Assembly (NCBI RefSeq): GCF_018333215.1
Contig: NZ_BORO01000005.1
Span: 123,760 to 187,759 of the forward strand
Origin: Oceanobacillus sp. J11TS1
Lineage (GTDB): Bacteria > Bacillota > Bacilli > Bacillales > Amphibacillaceae
Direction: 5' to 3'
DNA: 64,000 bases
Of the stretch, positions 8,665 through 17,304 are shown piece by piece. Under the pieces are notes generated by a model. That model did not search any database, was not told the DNA's origin, and saw only the letters and a list, made by a program, of their open reading frames with translations. Each line of letters begins with the position of its first letter. Within the stretch, counting starts at the first letter, position 1. A program made the translations under genes and the position numbers.

Positions 8665-8770
8665 TTCACAATAGTTGATTTAACTTTTATTTTCTTATAG
8701 TGTAATATGGGTAGATCTCATATATAGAAAATGAAGCGGCTGAACATCAAGGAAAAGAAGGTGATTTTTA

Positions 8771-10231
8771 TTGGAAATAAGCAACATTATTACAACAATT
8801 GCTTCGATCATTATTTTTATTAATTTATTATTGGCATTAGGGGTCTTATTTTTTGAAAAACGAGATGTAGGTTATACTTGGGCATGGTTATTGGTCTTAT
8901 TTTTTATACCTATCATAGGTTTTTTTATTTATATATTTCTAGGACGCAGTTTAAAGCAGAATAATTTTTACGGACTAACAGAAGAAGAGAAAAAGCTGCT
9001 CAAAGATGAAGTTCACACCCAATTAGCCATGATTGATAAAGAAAAACAAAACGCAGCATCATCACCATGGTTAAAGCAATATGAAGATTTAATCACAATG
9101 AATTTACGATCTTCTCACGCCAGATTATCAGAGGATAATGACATTTTCATATTTCATGATGGTCATCAGAAATTTGATGCTTTAATAAACGATATACTGG
9201 CAGCAAAACAGGAAATTAATGTGCAATATTATATTATCCAGCCTGACAATTTAGGAAAACGTGTAAGAGATGCGCTTGTAATGAAAGCAAAAGAGGGATT
9301 AAAAGTACGGGTTTTATACGATGAAGTCGGATCTAAGAAGTTACCAGTTGGATTCTTTCATGAATTGAAACGTGCAGGTGGAGAAGTGCGTGTTTTTTTT
9401 CCTTCTTTCCTAAAACTTATTAATTTCCGAATCAATAATCGAAACCATAGAAAACTTGTGATTATTGATGGCAAGCATTCTTATATCGGAGGATTTAATG
9501 TAGGTGATGAATATTTAGGGGAAGATAAAAAGTTTGGTTATTGGCGGGATACCCATTTTAAAATAATTGGTAATGCAGTCAATGATATTCAAGTAAGATT
9601 CGTTATGGACTGGCACCAGGCAGGTAAAGATAAGACATGGAATTATAAAGAATTCCGTTTTTATCTAGAAAAACATCATGGAACGAGTCCTGTTCAAATT
9701 ATTTCAAGTGGACCCAACTCGAAGACGGAGCACTTGAAGAATATGTATATTAAAATGATTCATTCTGCAGAGGAAAGTGTCTTCATCCAAACACCTTACT
9801 TTATCCCAGATACAAGCTTTATGGATGCCTGTAAAATGGCACTTTTATCAGGAATTGATGTACGTATTATGATACCTTGTAAGCCGGATCATCCATTTGT
9901 TTACTGGGCAACTTGGGCATGTGCAGGTGATTTGCTAGAATACGGGGCGAAAATATTACTCTATGAAAATGGATTTCTTCATGCTAAAACTATCGTCGTT
10001 GACAAAAAAATCGCATCCGTCGGGACAATGAATATTGATTCTCGAAGTTTCCGATTAAATTTTGAAGTAAATGCGGTTACCTATGATGAAGGTGTTTCTC
10101 AAGAATTGTACCGAATATTTGAGAAAGACAGCAAATTAAGTTCCGAGCTGACACCTGAACGGTATAACAATCGATCCTTACTTATTAAATTTAAAGAAGG
10201 AGTTTCTCGTTTGCTTTCACCAATTCTATAG
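8771..10231 (+). CDS. cls: cardiolipin synthase
   Basis: Joins two phosphatidylglycerol molecules to give cardiolipin and glycerol at the membrane. The 486-residue protein has two N-terminal transmembrane helices (about 5-27 and 37-57) and two HKD phospholipase-D motifs: HRKLVIIDGKHSYIGGFN from residue 226 and HAKTIVVDKKIASVGTMN from residue 404. The start is TTG at 8771 after GAAGGTGATTTTTA; no ATG gives the full first helix. It is a single-gene transcript with a strong terminator. Length is normal for the Bacillus family. Confidence 0.95.
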   Translation: MEISNIITTIASIIIFINLLLALGVLFFEKRDVGYTWAWLLVLFFIPIIGFFIYIFLGRSLKQNNFYGLTEEEKKLLKDEVHTQLAMIDKEKQNAASSPWLKQYEDLITMNLRSSHARLSEDNDIFIFHDGHQKFDALINDILAAKQEINVQYYIIQPDNLGKRVRDALVMKAKEGLKVRVLYDEVGSKKLPVGFFHELKRAGGEVRVFFPSFLKLINFRINNRNHRKLVIIDGKHSYIGGFNVGDEYLGEDKKFGYWRDTHFKIIGNAVNDIQVRFVMDWHQAGKDKTWNYKEFRFYLEKHHGTSPVQIISSGPNSKTEHLKNMYIKMIHSAEESVFIQTPYFIPDTSFMDACKMALLSGIDVRIMIPCKPDHPFVYWATWACAGDLLEYGAKILLYENGFLHAKTIVVDKKIASVGTMNIDSRSFRLNFEVNAVTYDEGVSQELYRIFEKDSKLSSELTPERYNNRSLLIKFKEGVSRLLSPIL

Positions 10232-10242
10232 ATAGCAACTCA

Positions 10243-10301
10243 ACAGTCATAAAGCTTTGCTGGAATCACCATAAATCGCAAAGCTTTATGACTGTTTTTT
10301 A
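10243..10301 (+). terminator. terminator of cls
   Basis: A perfect 18-bp stem (10243-10260 with 10278-10295) followed by six T. Confidence 0.92.
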
Positions 10302-10327
10302 AGAGATAGGAGGGGGGAGCACAATTA

Positions 10328-10603
10328 CTAATATTTAATATCAAAAGAAGTGAACTCAGGATCTTCAGCGTATTCCTTTACAGATAGATCACTAACTTTA
10401 GCAAAGCGGGAAGGGCCTTTTTTTATTTTATCTAAAAAGAGATCAATATTTTCATCACCACCATATGCTTCTATATAAACACTGCCATCCGCTTCATTTT
10501 TAACCCAACCAGTAATATTACAATCTGTTGCAGTATGCTGCGTGAAATAGCGAAAGCCAACACCTTGAACACGGCCGCGAACACTTATAGCAATATATCT
10601 CAT
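10328..10603 (-). CDS. acyP: acylphosphatase
   Basis: A 91-residue acylphosphatase that hydrolyses acyl phosphates. The substrate loop GRVQGVGFRYF holds the conserved Arg, and GWVKNEADGSV holds the conserved Asn. The frame is open three codons earlier (MIL), but ATG at 10603 follows GAGAGGTGATTTTA and gives the family N-terminus MRYIAISVRG. It is convergent with cls and divergent from the PadR gene. Confidence 0.93.
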   Translation of the reverse strand: MRYIAISVRGRVQGVGFRYFTQHTATDCNITGWVKNEADGSVYIEAYGGDENIDLFLDKIKKGPSRFAKVSDLSVKEYAEDPEFTSFDIKY

Positions 10604-10704
10604 TAAAATCACCTCTCATTCCATTATAAAAGCATAGAAGTTAATATTTCCAATGAAAAGGAAAATAGGTTTTTTCGATTCTTATGGAAACCACACCTAC
10701 TGAT

Positions 10705-10787
10705 ATATCATATTATGATATGACTATAGACAATTATATCACATCATGATATATTGTTTTTAGATATATGTATCGCTTTATGATACA
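10705..10787 (+). promoter_or_regulatory. three tandem palindromic operators at the padR promoter
   Basis: Three inverted repeats: ATATCAT/ATGATAT (10705-10721), TATATCA/TGATATA (10735-10753) and TGTATC/GATACA (10769-10787). Centres are 31 and 34 bp apart, about three helical turns. A promoter TAGACA (10727-10732), 17 bp, TATATT (10750-10755) is covered by the middle one, which suggests autorepression by the PadR protein. Confidence 0.65.
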
Positions 10788-10814
10788 TCCTGAAATGATA
10801 TAGGAGGTGATTGG

Positions 10815-11129
10815 TTGAAGAAAGCTGAGCAATTAACAGATTCTATGTTTTATATTATGGCTGCTTTAACGAAACCAAGGCATGGATACGCTATTATGAA
10901 CTTAATTGAAGAAACCACAAAAGGAGCAATCACGATAGGACCTGCTTCCATGTACACGATTATTAAAAAGCTATTAAAACAAGAGTGGATTTATTTACAT
11001 GATGGGTCCGATTCTAGGCGTAAGACGTATCTACTTACTAAAAAAGGCAGAGAAGTACTAGAGGAAGAGGTGCAGCTAAGAAAACTGATGATCCACTTAG
11101 CAGAAACAGGACTAGGGGAGGGTGAATAA
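10815..11129 (+). CDS. PadR family transcriptional regulator
   Basis: A 104-residue PadR-family winged-helix repressor, of the small subfamily with a single C-terminal dimerisation helix. Typical features are FYIMAALTKPRHGYAIM at the N-terminus, the recognition helix region PASMYTIIKKLLKQEWI and the wing SRRKTYLLTKKGREVL. The start is TTG at 10815 after TAGGAGGTGATTGG. Its stop overlaps the next start by one base (TAATG), so the two are translationally coupled. Three palindromes directly upstream are the likely operator. Confidence 0.93.
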   Translation: MKKAEQLTDSMFYIMAALTKPRHGYAIMNLIEETTKGAITIGPASMYTIIKKLLKQEWIYLHDGSDSRRKTYLLTKKGREVLEEEVQLRKLMIHLAETGLGEGE

Positions 11130-11848
11130 TGAGACAAACAAAGTATATTATGTCAAAAGGGTTAGCTTTTTCTGAAGAGAAGGATATGGAAAAATTACGA
11201 CGGTTTTCTTTGAAGGGTTGGCATGTCAGTGACTTTAAGTTTATGGGGTACTCTCTTGAAAAAGGAGAAAGCTCCGACTATATCTACAATGTAGATTATC
11301 GTTCATTGAAAGAACAGGAAGAAGAGGAATACTTTGACTTTTTCTCATCTTCTGGATGGACGCATGTTGCCTCGGAAGCTAATATTCATTTATTTCGGGC
11401 ACATCCGGGTACGAAACCGATTTACACGGACCAAGAAACGACAGTTGAAAAGTACAGAAGACCTAGTAGTTCCATAAAAAACTTCGCAATTTCACTTGTT
11501 CTATTAACTGTACTCATGTGGGTTGGAGTAATAATAAGTACTGGCCTTTTAAACTCAGTACTTATTATATTAGCGGCAATTCTAAGTATAATTACCGTTC
11601 CAACAGTTTGGACTGCGATTGCAGCATATAGTAACCAGTGGAAGGCAGAAGGAAGAAGAGGATTAGTAAACCTAGCGAAAACAATACCTTTCCTTTTTTC
11701 TTTACTTATTATTATTATGTTATTTGTCATTGTACCAGATAGCGCAGTTCGCTTCTTAGCGTCTATGATTATTGGTGCAATCGCACTTCCAACTGCTATT
11801 TGGGTTATCATGTCTATTTATTGTAAAACGAGAGGGAAGAGAGCTTAG
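11129..11848 (+). CDS. DUF2812 membrane protein coupled to PadR
   Basis: A 239-residue protein. Residues 1-105 form a DUF2812-type domain with the motif GWHVSDFKFMGYSLEKG, followed by about four transmembrane helices (about 112-235). PadR-DUF2812 pairs are common in Firmicutes and are usually taken as membrane-stress or drug-responsive units; the DUF2812 protein's function is not established. Translation is coupled to padR by a one-base overlap, so both probably respond to the same signal. Confidence 0.82.
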   Translation: MRQTKYIMSKGLAFSEEKDMEKLRRFSLKGWHVSDFKFMGYSLEKGESSDYIYNVDYRSLKEQEEEEYFDFFSSSGWTHVASEANIHLFRAHPGTKPIYTDQETTVEKYRRPSSSIKNFAISLVLLTVLMWVGVIISTGLLNSVLIILAAILSIITVPTVWTAIAAYSNQWKAEGRRGLVNLAKTIPFLFSLLIIIMLFVIVPDSAVRFLASMIIGAIALPTAIWVIMSIYCKTRGKRA

Positions 11849-11904
11849 TATAGGATTCAAAGTTATTGAGCTAAACTGGACTTGGGTGGAATAAGGAATA
11901 ATCA

Positions 11905-11956
11905 ATTATAAAACCGTTATTTTGGTAAAATTGACCGAAATAACGGTTTTATAATA
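11905..11956. terminator. bidirectional terminator after the padR operon
   Basis: ATTATAAAACCGTTATTT and its complement form a stem with one mismatch and A/T tails on both sides. Confidence 0.75.
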
Positions 11957-12119
11957 ATTCTAATTAAAGGATCCAGGTTTGAAAACTAAGTGATAATTGA
12001 CTAATTAGTATATTAAACTTTTACCGATATACAGGTTTATTATTAAATTCCATGTGCCATATAATAACCAGCATAGCTAATCAAATTGATAAAATGATGG
12101 TTGATCAAATAAAAAATTG

Positions 12120-12162
12120 TTTTGTCTCACTATCCAAAGTATACTTTAGTTATGAGACAAAA
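12120..12162. repeat. nested palindrome beside the dif-like site
   Basis: Outer arms TTTTGTCTCA (12120-12129) and TGAGACAAAA (12153-12162) enclose a perfect 12-bp palindrome AAAGTATACTTT (12136-12147). On the minus strand it is followed by a T tract after three bases, so it may terminate the LAGLIDADG gene; the inner palindrome is not needed for that. Confidence 0.6.
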
Positions 12163-12180
12163 ATTGCATTGTTAAATTTA

Positions 12181-12208
12181 GTTTCCCATAATAAATATTA
12201 TGTAAACT
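12181..12208 (+). other. dif: dif-like XerC/XerD recombination site
   Basis: A 28-bp site with the 11-6-11 layout of bacterial dif: left arm GTTTCCCATAA, a 6-bp centre TAAATA, right arm TTATGTAAACT. By eye it matches the B. subtilis dif sequence as I remember it at about 23 of 28 positions, with the whole right arm identical. The gene-orientation bias flips here from mostly plus (1.3-11.8 kb) to mostly minus (12.2-34.8 kb), as expected at the replication terminus. Confidence 0.75.
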
Positions 12209-12250
12209 AGGAAATTTTTAAAAGAAAAGAGGTTGCTTAATTACAACCTT

Positions 12251-13201
<951 letters not shown>

Positions 13202-13260
13202 TCAAGTAGAAACCCAGGTGGATTTATAACTTTAGAGTGAAATGTATGCTAATCTTATAA

Positions 13261-14346
13261 TTATAAATCATCTTTCGGCATATCCATCTTATCTACCGCA
13301 TTTTTCAAATCGTCATTGTTAATATGTGTATAAATCATCGTCGTTTGAATTGATGAATGACCGAGTTGGCGTCTTAATTTTGGTACATCATTAATCTCAT
13401 TATGATACCTTGTTGCAAATGAATGCCTTAATTTGTGAACGGATAAGGACGGTTTTCCGAAGGCTTTTGCATATTTTTCGATTAATTTTTCAATAGCACG
13501 TGCAGTTAGTCGTTTCGATGTTCCTTTTGGTCCCATTACAGCAGCAATAAATAAAGCTTTATTTGATTTCTCCACATGATAGCGTTCCGATCTGATTTGT
13601 AAATATTCGTTCAAGTCATCCATCGCTTGCTTGCTGAAATAAACATATTGCTCTTTGTTTCCTTTGCGAATAACACGTGCAGTAAATTTGCTGTGATCAA
13701 TGTCGCCTAAATCCAGATTTACAACCTCGGAGAGTCGTAGCCCGGATCCTAAAATAAGCGAGACAATCGCTGTGTCACGTTCACGGTTAAGGAGGTGAAA
13801 GTTTACGAGTTTCTTATTGTCTTTAAAAAGCTCACCATAGTCATAGGCAATAAATTGGCGAAAACGTTCATATTCATCACCAATTAGGATTTTTCCTTCC
13901 ATTTTGTTTGCGGTTGTTTCCATACTTTCTTTTATATCATTGAATTCAATCTTCGCCATCACATTACGCTTTAGATATGGTTGTAAATCACGTGTTTCGG
14001 CGATATTTTGCAGGTAATTGAAAAGCGACTTCAAAGCTGATAACTTGCGGTTTATCGTGACTTCTTTGTTATTTAATTGGTATTGGAGAAAAGTCAAGAA
14101 TCGCTCGGCTTCCTGAACAGTTAGTGATTCAAGCAACTCAAGCGGCAAATCCTTTAGTTCACCAGAATAAAAATCTTCGGCAACGAGCCAATCGAAAAAT
14201 ATTTTATAATCATGTGCATAATTGAGCAGTGAAGCTGCCGATAATTTTCTTTTTTTATGATTGATAAATTCCTCAACATACCAAGGAAGTTCTTTAAGCA
14301 TAGTCTGAAGTTTGCTGTATAACTGTTGTTTGGAATGATTTGTCAT
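13261..14346 (-). CDS. xerS: tyrosine recombinase, XerS type
   Basis: A 361-residue site-specific tyrosine recombinase. The catalytic set is complete: Arg204 (GSGLRLSEV), Lys228, His304 and Arg307 (HKLRHSF), His330 (LGHSS) and the nucleophile Tyr339 (TTMIYTH). Length and the N-terminal SAM-like domain (LPWYVEEFINHKKRKLS) match XerS, the single-recombinase dimer-resolution enzyme of streptococci and lactococci, where the gene lies next to its own dif site. ATG at 14346 follows ATGAGGTGGTC. A classical dif-like site lies 1.05 kb downstream and a 34-bp inverted repeat 50 bp upstream. Confidence 0.9.
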   Translation of the reverse strand: MTNHSKQQLYSKLQTMLKELPWYVEEFINHKKRKLSAASLLNYAHDYKIFFDWLVAEDFYSGELKDLPLELLESLTVQEAERFLTFLQYQLNNKEVTINRKLSALKSLFNYLQNIAETRDLQPYLKRNVMAKIEFNDIKESMETTANKMEGKILIGDEYERFRQFIAYDYGELFKDNKKLVNFHLLNRERDTAIVSLILGSGLRLSEVVNLDLGDIDHSKFTARVIRKGNKEQYVYFSKQAMDDLNEYLQIRSERYHVEKSNKALFIAAVMGPKGTSKRLTARAIEKLIEKYAKAFGKPSLSVHKLRHSFATRYHNEINDVPKLRRQLGHSSIQTTMIYTHINNDDLKNAVDKMDMPKDDL

Positions 14347-14395
14347 TTTAGACCACCTCATAGGTAGATTTTACAATGCTTTAAACTGAATTGCA

Positions 14396-14429
14396 ATTAT
14401 TACGTCAAATTTATATTTTACGTAATAAT
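14396..14429. repeat. 34-bp inverted repeat upstream of xerS
   Basis: ATTATTACGT (14396-14405) and ACGTAATAAT (14420-14429) form perfect 10-bp arms around 14 bp. It lies 50 bp before the xerS start and overlaps possible -35 elements. It could be an operator or a recombinase binding site. Confidence 0.6.
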
Positions 14430-14639
14430 CTATTTGGATATTATTTCTTCACATAACTTCCCCTTTCTATATACCAGCCGCATATTAAACGTCTGTTCAA
14501 GATCATTATTATGCAGTCCGCCATGAGTTGCTTCATAGTATTCGTTCTTTTTTTTGAAAAGCTTCGTATTTTCTCTTGAAATACATTTCTTGCTATTGAA
14601 TTATCGTAATGGCTGGTATGGAACTTATACCAGATTTTG

Positions 14640-14672
14640 AGCATCCTATTCCTTATATAAGGATAGGATGCT
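14640..14672. repeat. long hairpin of unknown role
   Basis: AGCATCCTA and TAGGATGCT, with CCTTATATAAGG inside, make an almost perfect 33-bp palindrome. The T tract on either side is poor. It lies in an otherwise gene-free stretch (14430-14800). Confidence 0.55.
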
Positions 14673-14803
14673 GTGATCTTGGTTCATTTTTTATACCACA
14701 TTTTAAGTTTGTTACGTAAGTATATTATATTCTACTTTTATAATTATTAAATGCCTCTATCAAACAAACTCCATTTTATTTTGATACGAAAAAGTAATGA
14801 AAA

Positions 14804-14833
14804 TAAAAAACAGGACTCCTTAAAAGAGAGTCC
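14804..14833 (-). terminator. terminator of the tRNA operon
   Basis: On the minus strand GGGACTC / GAGTCCT with a 9-nt loop, then a T tract. It lies about 50 bp past the tRNA-Ser 3' end. Confidence 0.8.
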
Positions 14834-14882
14834 CAAACAATCATCGGCATTCTGTTGAATACATTCTTTCGTTTTCTAAAAA

Positions 14883-14971
14883 GGAGAAGGTGGGATTCGA
14901 ACCCACGCGACAGTTGCCCGTCCTAACGCATTTCGAGTGCGTCCCCTTTAGCCGGACTTGGGTACTTCTCC
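14883..14971 (-). tRNA. tRNA-Ser (anticodon CGA)
   Basis: An 89-nt class II tRNA with a 7-bp acceptor stem (GGAGAAG/CTTCTCC), anticodon loop CTCGAAA, a long variable arm and a GTTCGAATC T-loop region. It reads UCG. No CCA is encoded, and the base after the acceptor stem (position 73) is T, where serine tRNAs normally have G. Confidence 0.93.
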
Positions 14972-14977
14972 ATGGAA

Positions 14978-15053
14978 TGGTGCTGGCGAGAGGGTTCGAA
15001 CCTCCGACCTCATCATTACGAGTGATGCGCACTACCAACTGTGCTACGCCAGC
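14978..15053 (-). tRNA. tRNA-Thr (anticodon CGT)
   Basis: A 76-nt tRNA including an encoded CCA. Acceptor stem GCTGGCG/CGCCAGC, discriminator A, anticodon loop CTCGTAA, T-loop TTCGAAC. It reads ACG. It is 6 bp upstream of tRNA-Ser and presumably shares its transcript. Confidence 0.95.
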
Positions 15054-15075
15054 ATGAAATTCTAGAACATATTAT

Positions 15076-15104
15076 ATAATAATACTTTTTTTAGGGAATT
15101 TCAA
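15076..15104 (-). promoter_or_regulatory. promoter of the tRNA-Thr/tRNA-Ser operon
   Basis: On the minus strand TTGAAA (15099-15104), 17 bp, TATTAT (15076-15081); predicted start about 16 bp before tRNA-Thr. Confidence 0.6.
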
Positions 15105-15108
15105 TAAT

Positions 15109-15367
15109 CACTTCCCATTGCTTGCACCAGTCTTCATCGGTTGCATCAAAATGATCGACTGGCTAAAAATCTCTAAATTATTGACGAGTATATCTACATG
15201 CGGTTATTTTTCCATCACTCGTTCACAGCCGTTTGAAAAATCTTTTTCTAATGACATCCATTAAGAATGACGTTACCCCCTTCTGCTGCTAAAGAAATAA
15301 CCACCTTCCCTATTCCTGTTATTGAGCCGGTAATCAATGCTGTTTTACCTTTTAACTGTAAATGCAT
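15109..15367 (-). pseudogene. decayed partial copy of the neighbouring SDR gene
   Basis: This stretch repeats the 5' part of the SDR gene at 17305-18099. The start-codon region, the segments around 15110-15200 and 15250-15367, and the upstream ATTTTGGTAG sequence all match, at roughly four of five bases by eye. A middle segment of roughly 80 bp is missing, the 3' half is gone and the frame carries stops. It cannot encode a working enzyme. It shows a past tandem duplication on the same strand. Confidence 0.85.
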
Positions 15368-15805
15368 GATAACCCCCCATTTTGGTAGTTTATTTCTTGT
15401 TCCAAAAATTCCGGCACCATTTTACTTATACTTTTATTTCTTAAAATTTTTATACTTTTGTATGAAAACATTTGAGATTTTAAACGCCATAAAGCCAAAG
15501 TTTTCATGATAGATGGTGGCTCGCGCTCTAGGTGAGCCCTGCTGGTTTCTTAAAGTGTAAAAAGACCCTCAAATAAATGAGAGTCCTTTAAAAACGAACT
15601 AGTTAACTAAACTGATTATTCACCCGAAAAGCCAACATGGCTCAAGTATTTTGTATCAACGCTATTATTTATTTCTTTTATACAGTGTCTACGTCCACAT
15701 TGTTAAACAAGCACAAGTGTTAAGTCTCAACGCAAATTAACTGTTGTAATTAAATGCGCTCGTAATGGCACTTCTTCCTAACTTTCTTCCTTGCATTATT
15801 TTTTC
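15368..15805. other. gene-free stretch between SDR remnant and tenA
   Basis: No supported ORF. It holds the tenA-side terminator (15558-15585) and, at 15515-15545, a short GC-richer stem GGCTC.../GAGCC. The rest looks like decayed DNA. Confidence 0.4.
15558..15585 (-). terminator. terminator-like hairpin downstream of tenA
   Basis: On the minus strand GACTCTCA pairs with TGAGGGTC (one mismatch) and five T follow. It lies 220 bp past tenA. Confidence 0.6.
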
Positions 15806-16492
15806 TTAACGAGTGCTTACTTTTTTACTTTCTGAAAGCCAATTTTCAAAGGTGTACGACATCTCCCAAAAATGAAGTTCGTATTCTTTTGCGATTATAA
15901 ATTGTTCTTTTACTTTTTCTTTTTCCTTATCATTCATATCTTCAACCAGTGTGTTTAGTAGATGAATCATTTCGTTCGTTGAGTCTTGGAACCAGTCACT
16001 CGCGTACATTTTAATCCAATTACGATAAATTTCTGGATATGGTGTTGCATGTTCATTTACTTTTCCAATGTCTGCATATAACCAGTAGCATGGCAACATT
16101 GCTGCAACAGAGTGTGCCAGATTTCCAGACATGGTTGCCCGATATAAATGTGAAGTATATGCATAGGCGGTTGGAGCTGGTTTGAAGTTATCTAAATCTT
16201 TTTGGGTAATATTTAAGATTTCAGCATGTTGCTTATGCACGGTTAACTCTGCTTCCGCTGTCAAGCGCGCTTTATCAGCTAATAGAGCAGTTAATTTAAA
16301 ATCATCTGCCTGAGACGCAGCGATAGCATGTACTTTACCGTAGTGTTTTAAATAGTAAATATCTTGTAAAATATAGTTCTTAAATGTTTCTAGCGGTAAA
16401 TCTCCTTTCACTATCCCTTGCACAAATGGATGATTTAAACTTTGCTCCCAGCTTTCCTTCGTTACAGCACGTAATTCATCAGTAAATTTCAT
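15806..16492 (-). CDS. tenA: aminopyrimidine aminohydrolase / thiaminase II (TenA)
   Basis: A 228-residue heme-oxygenase-like helical protein that hydrolyses aminopyrimidine thiamin breakdown products for salvage into thiamin. Conserved features include the N-terminal HPFVQGIVKGDLP, the active-site region with Cys and Tyr in MLPCYWLYADIG, and the C-terminal HFWEMSYTFENW. The start has GAGGAGGATTTTTT. A TPP riboswitch lies in the leader, so expression should fall when thiamin pyrophosphate is plentiful. No other thiamin gene is adjacent. Confidence 0.95.
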   Translation of the reverse strand: MKFTDELRAVTKESWEQSLNHPFVQGIVKGDLPLETFKNYILQDIYYLKHYGKVHAIAASQADDFKLTALLADKARLTAEAELTVHKQHAEILNITQKDLDNFKPAPTAYAYTSHLYRATMSGNLAHSVAAMLPCYWLYADIGKVNEHATPYPEIYRNWIKMYASDWFQDSTNEMIHLLNTLVEDMNDKEKEKVKEQFIIAKEYELHFWEMSYTFENWLSESKKVSTR

Positions 16493-16599
16493 AAAAAATC
16501 CTCCTCTAATCTTTTTTTCTAAAGACTAGTAGAAGGAAGTATTTGCATACATACGAAAACATACACACGTGAAAATAGCGCATGGTTTGTTTGCTCATT

Positions 16600-16685
16600 C
16601 TACTTCCCTCCGCTGGTCTTAACCAGATCAGGTTCTAAGGGTGCTAAATATATATTTATCTCAGCCGTTACGGCGCCCCTAGTAG
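16600..16685 (-). promoter_or_regulatory. TPP riboswitch (THI element)
   Basis: On the minus strand the conserved blocks are in order: CTGAGAT near the 5' side, CCTTAGAACCTGATCTGG with the ACCTGATC core, and AGCGGAGGGAA at the 3' side, closed by CTACT/AGTAG. It precedes tenA by 107 nt, consistent with thiamin control. Confidence 0.95.
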
Positions 16686-16748
16686 AAAACTTATTCGATT
16701 GTCTATTATGGTAGCAGAACCAAATTTTAAGTCAAGTTTCTTAGTGTA

Positions 16749-16875
16749 TTAGAAACTTGAAAATAAGTAATTAAAAATCTCAGAAACGGCTTTTTCAGCT
16801 GGTATTCCAATAAAACCGAACAGCTCACCACATCCTTCTTCTGGAGAAGCATCATGGATTTCTTGTAAAGGCCCC
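16749..16875 (-). pseudogene. orphan coding remnant between the TPP element and the SDR fragment
   Basis: A 42-codon open stretch without a start, whose translation (segments GPLQEIHDASPEEGCGELFG and IPAEKAVSEIFNYLF) looks protein-like and ends in a normal stop. It is in another frame from the fragment just upstream. I do not recognise the family. It may be the 3' end of a deleted gene. Confidence 0.35.
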
Positions 16876-17238
16876 TTAGGCTTTTCTTCCCTCTTTTATT
16901 TCTTTGTATATAGCGGTAAACAAAAAGAACATAGTCAGGTTAGGCGGAACCAGTTCTGCCCAAGTCGGCCGATCCTGATAGGCTGCATAGAAAATATGTG
17001 TTACATTTGTAAGTTTTCGAAGCTTATCCTGACTGTCCCCTCTATCAAGTAAATCAACGCTGATATAGCGGACACGTTCCTTTTCTTCCCCGCCACGTCT
17101 GGATAATCCGATAATCTTCCAATCTTTTAACGAAACTAAATGATCAATAAGATTTTTGCCGATTACTCCGTTTGCACCTACCACAAGGGCAATTTTGCTT
17201 CCTTTATTCTGTTTGTTACTAAATGAATCCTGTGACAT
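16876..17238 (-). pseudogene. truncated NAD(P)-dependent epimerase/SDR (PRISE-like) fragment
   Basis: 120 codons with the Rossmann start IALVVGANGVIGKNLIDHL, followed by IIGLSRRGG and NVTHIFYAAYQDRPTWAEL. This is the N-terminal third of an extended SDR of about 350 residues (progesterone reductase-like family). The sequence then loses similarity and stops, and no catalytic Tyr/Lys is present. A decent AGGGGAG site precedes the ATG, so a short product may still be made. Confidence 0.75.
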
Positions 17239-17304
17239 TTCACCATCTCCCCTTCATGTAGCATATTAAATAAGTATGTTTTACTCCCAGTTCAGTCATG
17301 TAGC

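Noticed and set aside
13261-14346. Reading the recombinase as a prophage or ICE integrase
   Set aside because: No phage, conjugation or excision genes are nearby, and the protein matches XerS in length and motifs.
14441-14644. 67-codon minus-strand ORF next to xerS
   Set aside because: No ribosome binding site; the ORF runs into the xerS promoter region. One alternative frame looks partly protein-like but could not be tied to a family.
14841-15038. 65-codon minus-strand ORF
   Set aside because: It is the translation of the two tRNA genes.
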